Shown here: positions 1 through 8,401 of the stretch, piece by piece
Layout of the letters: each line of letters opens with the position of its first letter
Position numbering within the stretch: position 1 is the first letter of the stretch
NCBI GenBank assembly: GCA_022592435.1
Contig: JABYQS010000831.1
Location: 1-12,477 of the forward strand
From: Cerioporus squamosus
Lineage: Eukaryota; Basidiomycota; Agaricomycetes; Polyporales; Polyporaceae
Direction of reading: 5' to 3'
DNA: 12,477 nucleotides
Made by a program: the position numbers and the translations under genes
Notes under the pieces: generated by a model
Database searches by the model: none
Told to the model about the DNA's origin: nothing
The model's input: the letters and a program-made list of their open reading frames with translations, nothing else

Positions 1-528
1 TCCTGCTCGCCTGCGTGCCAGTGCCAGGTCTTGAATTAGGCTCGTCTTCGCCAGGCAGCTCCCGCACCGAAGGGCGACAAGCCCGGGAAGCGCGGAAGCG
101 TCGGAGCGGGAGAAGCGAGTGCAGATCCCGCCACGGGGGTGCCTGTGCCACTTAGTGACCCCGGAACGGGAGACAGACTGCCTAACAGCGGCGTACCAAG
201 GCGCCAAGGCCCCCAAGTGCTCCTGCACCCGCAATACCACCAGGCCAACGCCGACGCCCATCGCAGCGGCGGGGTTCATGCCGAAGCCAGGGGCGCCAAA
301 GCTTGGTACGTCGTCGCCCATCCGGTCTGGGCGTACTTCAGTGTTCGTGTTTGCCAGGTATATCCGTTGAACATGTCCACCGCACGCCTGCGTCTTTGCG
401 GTCGCGAGCAAGACCGTGCCGTATCCTCTGAGCGGTTGTCGGGGCCCAGTGAGACGTCTGCTCGAAGGGACGGTGCCGGCTCGACGGAAGAGGTCCTTCA
501 GATCTTGCCATCGAACGCGGTAAGGGAG
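1..528 (-). pseudogene. RRM-domain RNA-binding protein, 3' part (frameshifted, runs off left edge)
   Basis: Read on the minus strand from 528 downward, this segment follows a good acceptor (TTCCTACAG, AG at 530-529) and encodes most of an RNA-recognition motif. It starts with LPYRVRWQDLKDLF, then an RNP1-like RGYGTVLLA (about 429-403), then MFNGYTWQTRTL and EVRPDRM. A Gly/Pro/Ser-rich linker follows (GMNPAAAMGVGVG, then PGGIAGAGALGGLG, then LGTPLLGSLSPVPGS). These pieces lie in different frames. I place one-base slips near 467-469, 429-432, 395-398, 386, 339-340, about 245, about 200 and about 55-75. RRM proteins bind single-stranded RNA; the upstream half of this domain is the exon at 1330-1671. 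The slips inside the RRM add up to a multiple of three, but the intervening residues are scrambled. It may be a decayed gene or a poorly polished stretch near a contig end. The RRM assignment is firm; the wider protein identity is not. Confidence 0.75.
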
Positions 529-1329
529 CTGTAGGAACGAGAAGAGTCAGCTAACACGTTCACCGTCAGCGCGATACTGCGACGAAACGGAGCGCACGAC
601 GATTGTACGACGCGCCATACGAGAGTGCACACAGCTTCTGAATTTACTCCCCGTTCGAGAGAGTGTGCACGAGAGTAGCCGAGATGAAAGTTCGCCTAAG
701 TTCGCCCACTTCCCGGACATCCACCATGTACCGCTTCCGACACCACTGCCATCAGGGCCACTAGCTGTGACAATGCCCATGGCATGCTGGATAGACGCAC
801 TAACCACAGGCATACACGCATGCGAAAAATGTGTGCATCAGGAAAGTACCTGCATAGTTACTCCGGCCATGCGACCGATCTGAACGGTTGCACGCAGCGT
901 CGCATACCCAACTCATCCTGCCTCCTCCGCAGGAAATAAGCGCGGAAGTCACGGGCTGCTACGATGGTGCTGTTTCCCCCATCAAGTCGGACTTCCACTC
1001 CCCACCCTCTCGTCACGGCCCTGAGTGGGTTCAGCGCGTCACAAAGGCAGAGCTCTCGCGCCACTTAGGTGTCGTCATGTTGTGAGACAAGCTGCGTCGC
1101 GTCTGCAGCCACACGCGCCGTACGTCGTTGGACTCATCAATCCGGGACGCCGACAGCGGACTAACGCGGACGGGTAGCGACCGAGGTGGAACGACCTCAA
1201 GTCGGAAGGAAGACGGCACCTGCGCGACAACGGGCGACGCTTGCAGTAGCGACGGAGGGGTGCGCACGAGAAAGATGAAGAGGTGATGGAAAAGAAGGGA
1301 AGACTTATACGAAGGAGCGGGAGACGTAC
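529..1329 (-). other. 801-bp intron interrupting the RRM coding region
   Basis: The minus-strand donor is GTACGT (1329-1324), directly after the codons for TQLFVGN. The acceptor is TTCCTACAG (AG at 530-529), directly before LPYRVRW, with a GCTGAC branch-like site about 25 bp upstream of it. The two flanks join to a continuous RRM start, so nothing coding is missing between them. Every other intron I can define in this window is 50-112 bp, so this one is about ten times longer. I found no open reading frame of recognisable content inside it, and no clear terminal inverted repeats with target duplications. An 8-bp inverted repeat (GTGCACAC at 625-632, GTGTGCAC at 663-670) is the only internal structure noted. 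Confidence 0.65.
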
Positions 1330-1671
1330 GTTTCCTACAAAGAGCTGTGTGCGCGTGTCTCGCGGCGGGTTTGTAGCTCGGGAGGAGGCAGACGAGGCCA
1401 TGGCCATCTGGATGACTGCCTCGATGTCGTCGTTCGTCGGCCCAGAGCCCGCGGGCGGTGGATTTGAGGCAGAGGCAGAGGCGGTGGCAGACCCGGGACT
1501 GTCGCCAGTCGACGAGGACGAGGGTCGTGTGGATGAGAGCGCAGGACGCGCCTGCGACGGGGGAGGCGGAGACTGCGCAGGAGTGGATGCAGGCTGCGCG
1601 GAGGGAGGGCCCGAGGAATGGAGGGGCTGTGAGTGGTGCTGGACGGGAGACGGGCGGGGGGAGGAGGCATG
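1330..1671 (-). pseudogene. RRM-domain RNA-binding protein, upstream exon with RNP2 motif (broken upstream)
   Basis: On the minus strand this open segment reads a low-complexity Pro/Ser/Ala-rich linker (for example PPSAQPASTPAQSPPPPSQ and GSATASASASNPPP). It then reads TNDDIEAVIQMAMASS, and PPRDTRTQLFVGN ending at 1330. LFVGN is the RNP2 element that opens an RRM. It is followed exactly by a GTACGT donor, and the RRM resumes at 528. The frame is closed on the 5' side by TAG at 1674-1672, and no ATG lies before the linker. Upstream (about 1675-2036, minus) coding-like Pro-rich stretches occur in several frames, so the start cannot be set. The TAG may be a nonsense change, lie within an upstream intron, or follow from another one-base slip. 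No indel is needed within this segment itself. An alternative is a live gene whose first exon ends near 1650 (CAG acceptors occur there), but the frame breaks in the 3' part argue against an intact product. Confidence 0.65.
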
Positions 1672-2070
1672 CTACGGGATGGGCATATGCATGCGGGCCG
1701 GGGGGAAAGGAGCATGGGTGAGCAGCGGGACAGCGAGACGGGCCTGGCACGGACGGGGACGCACCGAATGGGCTAACGGAGGGCCTGCCATTTCGAGATC
1801 GATAGCGCGGCGGCAGCGTGCTCTCGGGCCTGCGCAGGGGGCTCGCCGTCGCTCGTCCGGGCGGCGGCGTCGGTGTGTTCGCGGCGGGCGTCGGGGTCCG
1901 TCGTCGGCCAGTCCGTCGGGGCAGAGAGTGGGCAGAGAGAGCAGAGGGTGGAGGAGCAGTGCCCGTTCTGGCAAGAAAGAAATGAGCAGCTCGCACTGCC
2001 AGACGCGCTGCAATCTGCTGCTGCCAGTGCCCGCACTCCACTCCCCCGCCCTCGGCTGCATCTTTTCCCC
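1672..2070. other. GC-rich region upstream of the RRM exon; 5' part of that gene, not resolvable
   Basis: This stretch is very GC-rich and nearly stop-free in several frames on both strands, so open frames here carry little weight. On the minus strand, Pro/Arg/Ser-rich linker-like residues appear in turn in different frames (for example SAPTDWPTTDPDARRE around 1880-1930). This suggests the 5' coding part of the RRM gene continues here with further slips or introns. No TATA box is seen and no start codon can be chosen with confidence. Confidence 0.35.
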
Positions 2071-2087
2071 CACGTGCTGTGACGTCA
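2071..2087. promoter_or_regulatory. E-box plus CRE composite (CACGTG at 2071-2076, TGACGTCA at 2080-2087)
   Basis: CACGTG is the bHLH/E-box core and TGACGTCA is the full palindromic CRE bound by ATF/CREB-type bZIP factors. They lie 3 bp apart. Both are palindromes, so orientation is undefined. The position fits an upstream region of the minus-strand RRM gene. The sites are exact; their use is inferred. Confidence 0.4.
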
Positions 2088-2274
2088 CCCGTTGCGCACA
2101 CCCTAAAATGCTCTCCACTCGGCATCTCTCCGCGGCCCGTCCGAGCTTCGCTTTAACCACGTCTGCCTCAGCTCGTTTCCCTCGCTGTCCTCCGGATCCG
2201 AGTCCGCTGACCCAGCTGCAGCGATGTGTTCGCGCTGCTTGCGTGTCTTCGTTGCAGGACCCTCGGATTCGCCT

Positions 2275-2282
2275 TGACGTCA
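2275..2282. promoter_or_regulatory. CRE-type palindrome TGACGTCA
   Basis: This is a second exact TGACGTCA, 195 bp from the first and followed directly by another palindrome, TGATCA (2283-2288). It lies in the gap between the RRM gene region and the 3' end of H2A, which again fits a promoter position for the minus-strand RRM gene. Confidence 0.35.
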
Positions 2283-2288
2283 TGATCA

Positions 2289-2783
2289 ACCTACTAAGAC
2301 GTTAGACAAACGCCACAAGCCGTTTCCATCTCTTTCCATCATCTCTCCCTATCTCGGCCAGAGGTTATAGCCCGTAGACGGCTTCTAGCGCGAGTGAGCC
2401 CCGCAGGAGAGAAGTAACTCGTGAGTTCTGCCTATGATTTCCATGCACATCGTTATGATCATCCAATGACGCGCACCTCTGCAGGCCAGTCCTATGCTTC
2501 TCAGAAGCACGGTGTTCATAGACTGCGAAGTTTGCACGATATAACCCCGTGCCATCGGTGAGCAAAATCGCTGAGAGCGACGGCAATCTCGATTATTCGG
2601 AAGGCGGCCACGCCCGCGACGAAGAACCGTCTCTGTCAATGGTATCGGAATAGCCTGAAGGTCTAACATACAAACCCATATCATACAATAGTCATACACG
2701 TAACCGCAGTGTAGCCTGACGCGCGTGGCGGCGAGGAAAGACGACAAGAGACCCAAGAACTCGCGAACACCCAAGAAGGCGCC
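2289..2783. other. Intergenic region downstream of H2A; no gene seen
   Basis: This stretch follows the H2A stop codon on the minus strand and presumably holds its 3' UTR and polyadenylation site. The open frames present are short and show no recognisable motif. No RNA gene or repeat was found. Confidence 0.4.
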
Positions 2784-3507
<724 letters not shown>

Positions 3508-3585
3508 GGCGAGAATGGCCTTGAGTTGCAGCGTCGACAACGGGGGTGGAAGGTGTAAAGGTCCCACCCTGAGCTGCACACCGCC

Positions 3586-3591
3586 CTTATA
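3586..3591 (-). promoter_or_regulatory. H2A TATA box (TATAAG)
   Basis: On the minus strand TATAAG lies in a GC-rich setting about 200 bp upstream of the H2A ATG. This suits a transcript start near 3555-3560 and a leader that includes the candidate 5'-UTR intron. It mirrors the H2B TATAAG at 3744-3749. Confidence 0.6.
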
Positions 3592-3596
3592 CCCGC

Positions 3597-3638
3597 GCGC
3601 GACAGAGCACGTGTAACGCGCGACAGAGCACGTGTAAC
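3597..3638. repeat. 21-bp perfect tandem repeat with E-box (two copies) in the histone promoter
   Basis: Two identical 21-bp units (3597-3617 and 3618-3638) sit head to tail, followed by a 7-bp start of a third copy. Each unit holds CACGTG (3608-3613 and 3629-3634) and begins with GCGCGAC, so the junctions create ACGCG elements. Lying between the two TATA boxes, the repeat probably acts as a duplicated activator site for both histone genes. Confidence 0.6.
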
Positions 3639-3698
3639 GCGCGACGCGTTTGTTGAACGCGATCAACAAAACGCGCGCGGTGGGCACGTGACACGCGT
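3616..3698. promoter_or_regulatory. ACGCG / MCB-like cluster of the bidirectional histone promoter
   Basis: Within 83 bp the plus strand has ACGCG at 3616, 3637, 3644, 3657, 3671 and 3693. Two of these are full ACGCGT (3644-3649 and 3693-3698), the MluI cell-cycle box bound by MBF-type factors at G1/S in yeasts. A third CACGTG lies at 3685-3690. A perfect 8-bp inverted repeat (TTTGTTGA 3649-3656, TCAACAAA 3663-3670) flanks the spacer ACGCGA. Replication-coupled expression of H2A and H2B is well known; use of these exact elements is inferred. Confidence 0.5.
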
Positions 3699-3743
3699 CC
3701 CGCGGGCTGGCCAAACACGCGCCAACAAGCCGTGGCGCCCCTT

Positions 3744-3749
3744 TATAAG
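3744..3749 (+). promoter_or_regulatory. H2B TATA box (TATAAG)
   Basis: TATAAG lies 191 bp upstream of the H2B ATG, in the same form and GC-rich context as the H2A box on the other strand. The region after it is rich in C, A and T with few G, as is common for fungal leaders. Confidence 0.6.
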
Positions 3750-3934
3750 CAGCGCGCACCTCGCACATAGCAGCCTCTCGAGCTTCCAGCCGACCACCAC
3801 CAGCCCGCCGCCCCGTCTCGTGCCCTCACCCACTTCACAACCACCTCACCCACCTCACGCACCCCTTGTGAAGTGCCGAACGCCTAACTCTGAACTCAAA
3901 CACCCTCAACCCGATCCCACCGCGTAACACTTAG

Positions 3935-4638
<704 letters not shown>

Positions 4639-4778
4639 ACGCTCCTTCGTATCGGTGTGGGTGGGGATGTGGAGGAGCGTGTCCCTGTGGCGGACGTTGT
4701 TGTATCTCTATCTGCGGTCTGCGTCTGCGCGCGGTGCGAGTATCCCGGGCCTGACCTTGTATTGTACGATTCCTAGTG

Positions 4779-4842
4779 TCTTTCTGTCTCTTCGTCTCGT
4801 CTCGTCTCTGTTTATCTCTGTCTCCCTCTGTCCTCTGTCTCT
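4779..4842 (+). repeat. Degenerate CT-rich (TCTCG/TCTG) tract in the H2B 3' region
   Basis: About 64 bp are almost entirely C and T with regular G, made of irregular TCTG, TCTCG and TCTC units. It lies 140 bp after the H2B stop codon. It looks like a decayed microsatellite or a pyrimidine-rich 3' UTR element. Confidence 0.45.
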
Positions 4843-4953
4843 ATGGTACCATGAATGGATCTGCAATGCCTCATGCAACACATGTGTTCCGCGTGATCGC
4901 CGCTTTGGCGGGTCCTGAGACCTGAAGCGTATGTGGAGTCTGGGCAGTTTGTG

Positions 4954-5003
4954 GTGAGTGTTCGTGGACGTTGTGTGATGTTTGCTGACGTTTGGTATCG
5001 CAG
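4954..5003 (+). other. Candidate intron downstream of H2B
   Basis: A consensus donor GTGAGT (4954), a GCTGAC branch site (4984-4989) and an acceptor TCGCAG (AG at 5002-5003) enclose 50 bp. All three signals are strong and correctly spaced. The intron begins 316 bp after the H2B stop codon, so it belongs either to a long spliced 3' UTR of H2B or to a separate transcript. A frame continues after it without a recognised product. Confidence 0.45.
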
Positions 5004-5744
5004 TGCTCTATTCTGCGGGTGGACGTCCATGTTTGTGTGGACTGAATGAGAAGCCGGATGCTTTCGTGCCACTGATGCCTCCAGCTCTCGGGCCTCGGTC
5101 GTTCAACTTGACGGAGATCCGGTTCCCCTTCCCCAGGGCAAACACTGTCAATGGACCATTCACGGCGGTCGAGTCGAGTTGCCAGGCCGACGCACAAAAA
5201 ACCTCCGAAGACGGCCCTCCCCGTCATTCCTGCCGATTCAGCGCACCGGTCTCCAGGCTTAGGCAGTTCAAATCTCGAGGTGGCACTTAGTACCCTCGAC
5301 ATTGGAGGCCGCCGCTATGCTCGTGGGTGACAATCGCTGCGACACGCGTGGTTCCTAAGGCTTGGCTCCCGTATTAGGTGCCGTCGTAGACTTTTTCACG
5401 CTTTGAGCTTCGAGCCCCGTGCGGCGGTGGACCCTTGATTGGAGACCGGGTGGAAGGTCTGATTTCGTACCGTCCGCCACCCGCAGAAATCCCGCTCTCA
5501 ACCTTGTTCTTTCAAGCTGCAGGCAAGGCGTCCAATAGTGCCGGATTGTCTGAGGGCCAGGCACCAGCCGAAGAGTCAAGACGTCCCGCTCGCAACATCG
5601 ACGGCTAGCCTCGCTCGCGGTCGTACACCCTCCTAGGGCGACACAGCCGCTTGGTCGTTTCGCGCACCGTACTTAGCCGCCTTCGCTGAGGAGCTAGTCC
5701 CTCCGCGCAGAAGACCGCCCACACGTCAAGCGTGAGCTTCCCGT

Positions 5745-5749
5745 TATAA
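5745..5749 (+). promoter_or_regulatory. TATA element upstream of the first F-box gene
   Basis: TATAA in the context CGTTATAACCGCG lies about 390 bp before the chosen F-box start. If used, the leader would be long and would contain upstream ATGs. One is at 5840 in good context (AAA before ATG), opening an 83-codon frame that ends at 6091. An intron in the leader is possible but not defined. Confidence 0.35.
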
Positions 5750-6137
5750 CCGCGCCGCGGACTTCCCGTTCGTGCTGCATATCAAACGCGCGCTGTTCCC
5801 ACAGGATGCGCGTCGCACGCTCCTGAAAGAAACCTTAAAATGCGCCGCAGTGCACATGTGTGGCCCCTCAGACCTCTTGCCCAAGTTCCCCTTCGGACGA
5901 GCCGAGGTGGGTGTCCGGTTGTCGAGATGCTTACATCCTGTGAACCCGCTGACAACAAGTGCGCAGGAGCAAGCACAGCCAAGGCTACCCGGCGACGTCG
6001 ATCTCCAGGTTTGTTTATTGAAATCCTCTGGACGCGCTTCGGTCTCGATTCTTGCTTCAAGTCAGTTGTCTTGGGTAGTGGCCGACCTTGACGTCTCCGC
6101 TCATGGCTATTGTCCCAGGTACCTCAACTGTCGACCT

Positions 6138-7797
6138 ATGCCACCTGGGGAGAAGCAGAAAGAGCTCCATGCGCTCGAAGTGCAGGTGCTTCCCGCAAGC
6201 ACCACTGCTACCGTGATAAGCGGAAGGCGCTCTGAGGGACGCACGATCCAGGACGTGCCCGTCGAGCTCCTCCTCGAGATTTTTCGCATCCTTGCCACAC
6301 ACTGCAAGGACAGCAACATGCCCACGGCCTGGATGGGCGTCCTCCTGGTGTGCAGCTACTGGTACCGAGTCGCCTGCGACGCGTCCGAACTCTGGAGGGT
6401 CATCCACGTCGGGTCCAATACGGACTGGCTACGGCTATGCCTCCAGCGGTCAGCGCGCTCGCTCGTAGACGTGCACTTCTGCGGGCTGCCTACGACGACC
6501 GTCGACGCGGCCATCCCGCTCATCGTCCCGCACGCACAGCGGATACGCGCCCTCCACCTGACCGGACATGGCCGGCTGTCTGCAGACCTATTCGCCTTCT
6601 TCGCCCGCCCGCTGCCCGCCCTGGAGGAGCTGTCCGTCCTGCCTGCGGAATGGCGGTCCCTGCGCGAAGCAGAGCTCGTCCCGTGGGCGCAGGGATTCCG
6701 CGGGATGCGCTCCCTTGCGCTCAGCGGCGTGTCGGTTCCGCGCGACCCCGCGTTCTATCGCAACATGCGGGCCCTGGAGCTGCACGAGCGCTGCTGCCAG
6801 GCCAGCGGGTTCACCATCGACGACCTCATCCTCGCGCTCGACGCGGCCGCGTCGACACTCGAAGAGCTCGATCTGTCCCGCTTCGAGCCCATCTTCCCCG
6901 AGCACCCTCCGAGCCTCAGCTTCCGCGCCCGCAGCTGCCTACCGTCCGTTTCCAGCAGCTGCGCGGCTTCTATATGGACGACGAGCTCCGTCTCGTCTCG
7001 CGCTGTCAACAAGCACCTCACGCTCCCTCGGGGGGCATTCCTCCACCTGCGCGTATACCTGACGCTTGCTGACCAGCTGCGCTACACCAGTGGTACCGCC
7101 GTCCTGGCGGACATCGTGCCACCCGGCGTCCGCCACGTCATCGACAGCATCACCGAGATGACTGTGACCATAGGCCGCGAAACGTACTCCATCCGGGCCC
7201 CCAACACCCCCTCGAACGCTGCACCGCTGGGCTTCAGCTCCAGCTCCGACGGCGCGCCCATAGACCGCGTGGTCGTCGACACCCTCGGGTGGAAACACGA
7301 CCGCTGCCCCGGGCTGCGCGGGATCTTGACGGTGCACTCTGCAGGGCTGCTGACGAGCCTGTCTATCACGCTCGGAGGGAACGAGTATGCGGTTGCGGAG
7401 TGGAGGACGCTGTTCGTTGCTCTCCGGCTGCTCGAGAAGCTCGCCATCGTGGACCACGCCCATCTGAACCCCGCGGATGCGTTCGTCGCGCTCTCTGCCC
7501 AGACGGAGCCCGGCTCGGCGACGCACAGTGCAGACTCCGCGCCGCCGTCTGCAGAGCGTGTGCTGTGTCCTTCTTTGCGCACTTTGCGCCTGGAGGGCGT
7601 GGTGCAAAGGTACGAGATGGAGAAGTTTCTTTGGTGCGCTGGGTCGTGCTCTGCGTTCTCGTGCAGAGCTCGGACGTCGGTTGGAGGAGCTGCGTGTTGA
7701 GCACTGCTCCAGAGCGTCGAGCCTCACGCGTGCTGAGATGGCAGAGCAGTCTAGTGCTCTGAAACCTCTTGTCGGATCCCTCATACTCACAGCATGA
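6138..7797 (+). pseudogene. F-box / leucine-rich-type protein 1 (three one-base frame slips)
   Basis: F-box proteins are usually substrate adaptors of SCF ubiquitin ligases, with the C-terminal region choosing the target. From ATG 6138, residues about 37-90 form the F-box: IQDVPVELLLEIF, then VLLVCSYWYRVACDASELW. Leucine-rich-like segments follow (RIRALHLTGHG, LPALEELSVLP, NMRALELHERC, TLEELDLSRF). The frame slips by -1 near 6921-6924, so LPTVRFQQLRGFYMDDELRL lies in another frame. It returns by +1 near 7001-7005, and slips +1 again in the CTTTGG run near 7627-7632. The rest (GALGRALRSRAELGRRLEEL) ends at TGA 7795-7797. Correcting all three gives 552 residues, close to the 574 of the neighbouring paralogue. 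Without correction the frame stops at 7700. The start is uncertain: context is weak (C at -3) and the frame is open upstream. It could be a recent pseudogene or a gene with sequencing indels. Confidence 0.75.
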
Positions 7798-8401
7798 CCG
7801 CCACGACGAACAGTGCCAGGTTGAGGTCGCTGACTGTGTAGGTCCCACTGGATGTATGACCTCTGAGTTACTCGTACGTACTTGTTGGGAGTTTGGCATA
7901 TTGCTGGTACGAATCTCCTGCCCCCTCTGAACCAAAGAATTGAGTGTACTCTTCTTGAGTCCTATCCATGAGTGGACGACTTTGGCGGCTGAACGTTGTT
8001 AACCTTGATTGGCGGCCCATCGACAGTACTTACTACTATGTACGTACTTAGTGGTGGGTTCATAAGTAGTGCTTACTACCCAGTATGACTTCCTTTTGCG
8101 GGTGCTGTGCAGTAGATCAGTCTCTGATCGCAGACTCGTCGCCGATTCAGTTACAACGTCGCCGCCATGATCGTGAGACTCTGTACAGCGGACCAGGGCT
8201 CTCGGAGCATCAGGATGTCTTCTCCCTTTTGTCCTGGAAGACAGGTGAAGTACGCACTACTCAGGATTGACGTCCTGGTCTGACATTTGCTGGCAGGCCT
8301 AGGACTTCGTCAGTCGACTTGCATACACGGAAACCCGCAAAAGCACGATATCGACTCACTATTACACCTCCAACCGAGCGGGCCACTCTGTTTGGAAACC
8401 G
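7798..8401. other. Spacer between the F-box genes: leader of the second, small repeats
   Basis: No gene is supported. AGTACTTACTAC (8025-8036) recurs with one change as AGTGCTTACTAC (8068-8079), and GTACGTACTT occurs twice (near 7873-7884 and 8040-8049). An ATG at 8085 opens a 61-codon frame ending at 8270, upstream of the second F-box gene and in a different frame from it. A possible leader intron lies at 8245-8296. Confidence 0.4.
8245..8296 (+). other. Candidate 5'-UTR intron of F-box gene 2
   Basis: The donor is GTGAAG (8245), or GTACGC at 8250. A CTGAC branch site follows, with acceptor GCTGGCAG (AG at 8295-8296), about 50 bp in all. Splicing does not connect the upstream 61-codon frame to the F-box frame, so it would only shorten the leader and truncate or change the upstream frame. 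The donor is weaker than in the histone introns. Confidence 0.3.

Larger units (their letters stand above)
4639..5744. other. Region between H2B and the first F-box gene; no protein gene supported
   Basis: The H2B 3' UTR must lie at the start. It contains a pyrimidine-rich tract (4779-4842) and a well-formed small intron (4954-5003), described separately. A plus-strand frame of about 95 codons follows that intron (5004-5289) and a 143-codon minus-strand frame overlaps it, but neither shows a recognisable domain. No tRNA or repeat array was found. Confidence 0.4.

Noticed and set aside
625..670. 8-bp inverted repeat (GTGCACAC / GTGTGCAC) as possible transposon ends
   Set aside because: The arms are short, do not extend, have no target duplication and enclose only about 30 bp.
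1180..1206. Plus-strand codons reading RWNDLK, like the RRM start on the opposite strand
   Set aside because: I considered an inverted exon copy, but the match covers only a few codons and the true RRM exon is found at 528 with a proper acceptor.
1031..2125. A 364-codon minus-strand open frame
   Set aside because: It is long because the region is very GC-rich. The RRM evidence (TNDDIEAVIQMAMASS, TQLFVGN) lies in another minus-strand frame, and this frame runs through the intron.
1283..2305. A 340-codon plus-strand open frame
   Set aside because: It is antisense to the RRM exon, with biased Gly/Arg/Glu composition and no domain; a GC-rich shadow.
4900..4911. Small hairpin CCGC-TTTG-GCGG after H2B, possibly a histone 3' stem-loop
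   Set aside because: It is only four base pairs and unlike the animal histone stem-loop; fungal histone mRNAs are polyadenylated.
5250..5290. TTCAAAT motif suggesting a tRNA T-loop
   Set aside because: The flanking five-base stems are not complementary and no cloverleaf can be drawn.
4871..5302. A 143-codon minus-strand open frame
   Set aside because: It has no recognisable motif, overlaps the plus-strand candidate intron and shows no splice or promoter support.
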